Both the position numbers and the translations under genes were made by a program. A DNA stretch of 51,176 nucleotides, taken from positions 1 to 51,176 of the forward strand of contig CANQBA010000024.1 of assembly GCA_947589545.1 (NCBI GenBank), read 5' to 3'. This document shows positions 49,139-51,176 of the stretch, piece after piece; the stretch's first letter is position 1; each line of letters begins with the position of its first letter. The DNA is from an uncultured Oscillospiraceae bacterium. Lineage in GTDB: Bacteria > Bacillota > Clostridia > Oscillospirales > Oscillospiraceae. The notes below the pieces were generated by a model. It ran no database searches. It saw only the letters and a list, made by a program, of their open reading frames with translations, and had not been told where the DNA came from.

Positions 49139-49165
49139 GGGATGTGCCCAGTTTGGGCACATCCC
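49139..49165. repeat. Dispersed palindrome, extended site 8
   Basis: GTGCCC-AGTTT-GGGCAC (49144-49160), here lengthened to perfect 11-base arms, GGGATGTGCCC and GGGCACATCCC. Six bases after the tape-measure stop and 22 before the next ATG. Confidence 0.9.
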
Positions 49166-49187
49166 TTAAAAGAAAGGGGGCGCGGGG

Positions 49188-49571
49188 ATGCCGCTGCTGA
49201 CTATAACGGATCTCACCGTTGACGGGGTTGTCCTGCCGCAGCCGCTGATAGGCGGTGTCTCAATCAAACCCGAAAAGGTGTGGTCGAAAAATACCGGACG
49301 GACGGCCGCCGTGACGATGGTCGGAACCATCCTGGATGTCAAGACCACCGTGGATATCAAGTGGCCGGCTCTGCCGGTCGAAAAAGTGGAGCTTATTGAG
49401 CGGGTTGTCTCCAACAAGGACAGGCCTTTTGTTCCGATGAGCTTCACCGATCAGACTGGCGCCAGTCGCACCATGACCGTCTATTTTGGGACGCCGACAT
49501 ATAACTGCTTTGATTGGATCGACGGGGAGTGGAGGGTGACGGATTTGTCTGTCTCCGCCGTCCAGCAATAA
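49188..49571 (+). CDS. Tail protein next to tape measure
   Basis: 127 residues, beta-rich (TITDLTVDGVVLPQPLIGGV, SFTDQTGASRTMTVYFGTPT). Small proteins of this shape lie between tape measure and tail-tip genes in Clostridia phages and are thought to belong to the tail tip. AGAAAGGGGG precedes the ATG. Exact role unknown. Confidence 0.72.
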   Translation: MPLLTITDLTVDGVVLPQPLIGGVSIKPEKVWSKNTGRTAAVTMVGTILDVKTTVDIKWPALPVEKVELIERVVSNKDRPFVPMSFTDQTGASRTMTVYFGTPTYNCFDWIDGEWRVTDLSVSAVQQ

Positions 49572-49583
49572 GGAGGGTACGCC

Positions 49584-51176
49584 ATGATCGAGACCTCCGC
49601 CGCGTTTGCGGCGCTGCTGGATACGGCCCCCTTCCGCCTACACCTGGCCCTGGCGGACGGCACGGAGGTGCCCCAGATCGCCGTCAAATCGGCTGAGTGG
49701 TCCGGCGGCAGCAACGCCGGGGACGATATCACCCTGGGCAGCACCGTGGCCGTCCAGCTCAAAGCCGAGCTGGACAAAGAAAAACTGGGCGGGCTGGATC
49801 TGACCGACAAGGATGTGGCCGCGTCGCTGACCATCGACGGGGCCGACAACAAGATCCCGGTGGCCTCACTGCGTGTGGACGGTGTGACCGGTGATGACGA
49901 TAAGCTTACCGTCTCCGCCTGCGACGCTATGGTGTGGGCCTTCAGCGCGGATTACGCCCTGGACGATGAGGCTCTGGGCTTTGACTGGGACGCGGGCGTG
50001 GACGCGGAGACCCTGCTGCGGGCCATCTGCGAGGAGCGGGGCGTGGAGCTGGCGACGGACAACCTGCCGGCGGTGCAGCTCCGCTACGCCAGCCCCTCCG
50101 GATATACATATCGGGAGATCATCGCCTTTTTGGCCTGCCTGTGGGGCCGGTTTGCGCGGATCGACGGGTTGGGGCGGTTAACGCTGCAATGGTATGCCAA
50201 TATCAACGGCGCGGTGGAGACGGTCTTGGGCACCGAGGACGGGGCTGTGCTGGATTTCGGCGGGTTCGCCCTGTCCCTGGAGTCCTCCGACGCCGCCGCG
50301 CCCGCCCGGCGCGTGGGGCCGGAGCGTTACTATGACGGCGAGCTTACACTGGCCGCCTACGAGTATACCGTGGGGTATATCAAGTGTTATGCGGAGCCGC
50401 TGGAGGAGACCCTGCAAGCCGGGGACGCGTCCAAGGCCCAGGGGATATCCATCAAATGCCCCTGGATGACCCAGGAGCGGTTGAACGCCGTATGGGCCGA
50501 TGTGGGCGGATTTACCTACCGCCCGGTTACAGGCCTACGGTTTCTCGGCGATCCAAGGCTGGAGCCGGGGGATATGATTCGCGTGGCTGCCAGAGACGGT
50601 CAGACCTATACGGTGCCCTGCATGACCGTCCGGCACGAGTACGACGGCGGTATTATTACCGAGGTCTCCGCCGCCGGCAAGAGCGAGAGCGCCAGCGCGG
50701 AGGACTACGAGGGGCCTGTAACCCGCAAGATCGAGCGCGCAAAACGGGATATCTCCGTCCAGCTCATCAAATACGAGAATCGGATCGAGGAGTCCGTAAA
50801 AAACGAGATATCTGACGCCAAGGCTGAGTTTGACATCTCCCTGGACGACATATCTCAGCGGATCAGCGACGGCGAGGCCCGGACATCCGAGATCGAGACC
50901 AAGGTTGACGGCATCCGGCTGGAGACGGCCACGGAGGCCGGGGCGGACGGGCAGGTCTACGCCCGGATCACCATCAAGATCGGCCCCAACGCCTACTCCG
51001 GGTATATCAAGATGGAGGGCAACGTCGATGTGTCCGGCCAGCTCTCCGCCGATGCGCTGTACGCCGCCCTGGGCGACATCGCCGACCTCACCGTTTCCCG
51101 GCTGTCCACCTCCCGGCGGATCGTCAAGTACCTGGCCCGGGACGACTCTGACGACAACTACGTGCGCATCCACGAG
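49584..51176 (+). CDS. Tail-tip/baseplate protein, 3' end outside window
   Basis: 531 codons are visible with no stop. The N-terminal half (about 1-370) is beta-rich and resembles Dit/Tal-type tail-hub proteins (TLLRAICEERGVELATDN, REIIAFLACLWGRFARIDGL, PGDMIRVAARDGQTYTV). From about 385 it becomes helical and repeat-like (IERAKRDISVQLIKYENRIE, IETKVDGIRLETATEA), as in long tail-spike connectors. ATG at 49584 has AGGAGGG upstream. Confidence 0.8.
   Translation, partial: MIETSAAFAALLDTAPFRLHLALADGTEVPQIAVKSAEWSGGSNAGDDITLGSTVAVQLKAELDKEKLGGLDLTDKDVAASLTIDGADNKIPVASLRVDGVTGDDDKLTVSACDAMVWAFSADYALDDEALGFDWDAGVDAETLLRAICEERGVELATDNLPAVQLRYASPSGYTYREIIAFLACLWGRFARIDGLGRLTLQWYANINGAVETVLGTEDGAVLDFGGFALSLESSDAAAPARRVGPERYYDGELTLAAYEYTVGYIKCYAEPLEETLQAGDASKAQGISIKCPWMTQERLNAVWADVGGFTYRPVTGLRFLGDPRLEPGDMIRVAARDGQTYTVPCMTVRHEYDGGIITEVSAAGKSESASAEDYEGPVTRKIERAKRDISVQLIKYENRIEESVKNEISDAKAEFDISLDDISQRISDGEARTSEIETKVDGIRLETATEAGADGQVYARITIKIGPNAYSGYIKMEGNVDVSGQLSADALYAALGDIADLTVSRLSTSRRIVKYLARDDSDDNYVRIHE

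Larger units (their letters stand above)
17737..51176. mobile_element. Siphovirus-type prophage, right end outside window
   Basis: A continuous phage genome: integrase next to a tRNA gene, CI/Cro-type switch, replication (initiator, DnaB, ParA, ParB), HNH nuclease, terminase, HK97-type portal, protease and capsid, connectors, tail tube, frameshifted chaperone and tape measure. The left boundary is taken at the end of tRNA-Ser(GCT). Tail fibre, holin and lysin genes and attR are expected beyond the right edge. All structural frames look intact, so it may be inducible. Confidence 0.93.

Overview
The window comes from a GC-rich Gram-positive Clostridia chromosome, most like the Oscillospiraceae. 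This is inferred from SLH-domain surface proteins, a short HisG paired with HisZ, strong sigma-A-type promoters, AGGAGG ribosome binding sites and tRNA genes with encoded CCA. A prophage begins near 17.74 kb and runs off the right edge. Nothing was searched against a database; names rest on motifs and gene order.

1-7.4 kb: two long paralogous surface proteins face each other tail to tail. The left one is cut by the window edge; the right one has a signal peptide and SLH domains. Between them, bracketed by two copies of the same terminator palindrome, lies a complete tyrosine recombinase gene. Blocks of the two surface genes are almost identical in inverted orientation, a layout that would suit DNA inversion or gene conversion.

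7.5-9.9 kb: a promoter with an adjacent palindrome drives an M20/Sapep-type dipeptidase and a YihY-type membrane protein.

9.9-17.4 kb: a compact histidine operon on the minus strand, hisZ-hisG-hisD-hisC-hisB-hisH-hisA-hisF-hisIE, mostly with 4-base overlaps, from a consensus promoter to a perfect hairpin terminator. No histidinol-phosphatase gene is present.

17.45-17.78 kb: two tRNA-Ser genes (TGA, GCT) on one transcript; the prophage integrase lies just beyond the second.

17.9-51.2 kb: a siphovirus-type prophage. The left arm (minus strand) holds the integrase, five accessory genes (NYN-domain protein, PH-like/zinc-ribbon protein, membrane-anchored protein, Cys-rich protein, tandem-helical plus BRCT protein) and a CI-like repressor. 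A switch region with three TGTCAT-N5-ATGACA operators separates this from the plus-strand early genes: Cro-like regulator, a second XRE regulator, excisionase-like protein, initiator with internal iterons, DnaB helicase, ParA and ParB. Small accessory genes, a SleB-like hydrolase, an HUH-type protein and an HNH nuclease follow, then a ParB-methylase fusion, terminase, portal, protease, capsid, connectors, tail tube, frameshifted tail chaperone, tape measure and the start of the tail-tip protein.

Most notable: (i) a 17-bp palindrome, GTGCCC-N5-GGGCAC, is scattered through the prophage almost only at gene junctions and differs from the CI operators; (ii) a promoter-to-terminator unit for a ~73-nt RNA antisense to the leader of the replication initiator; (iii) a C-terminal capsid extension domain that has no start of its own; (iv) the inverted surface genes around a recombinase.
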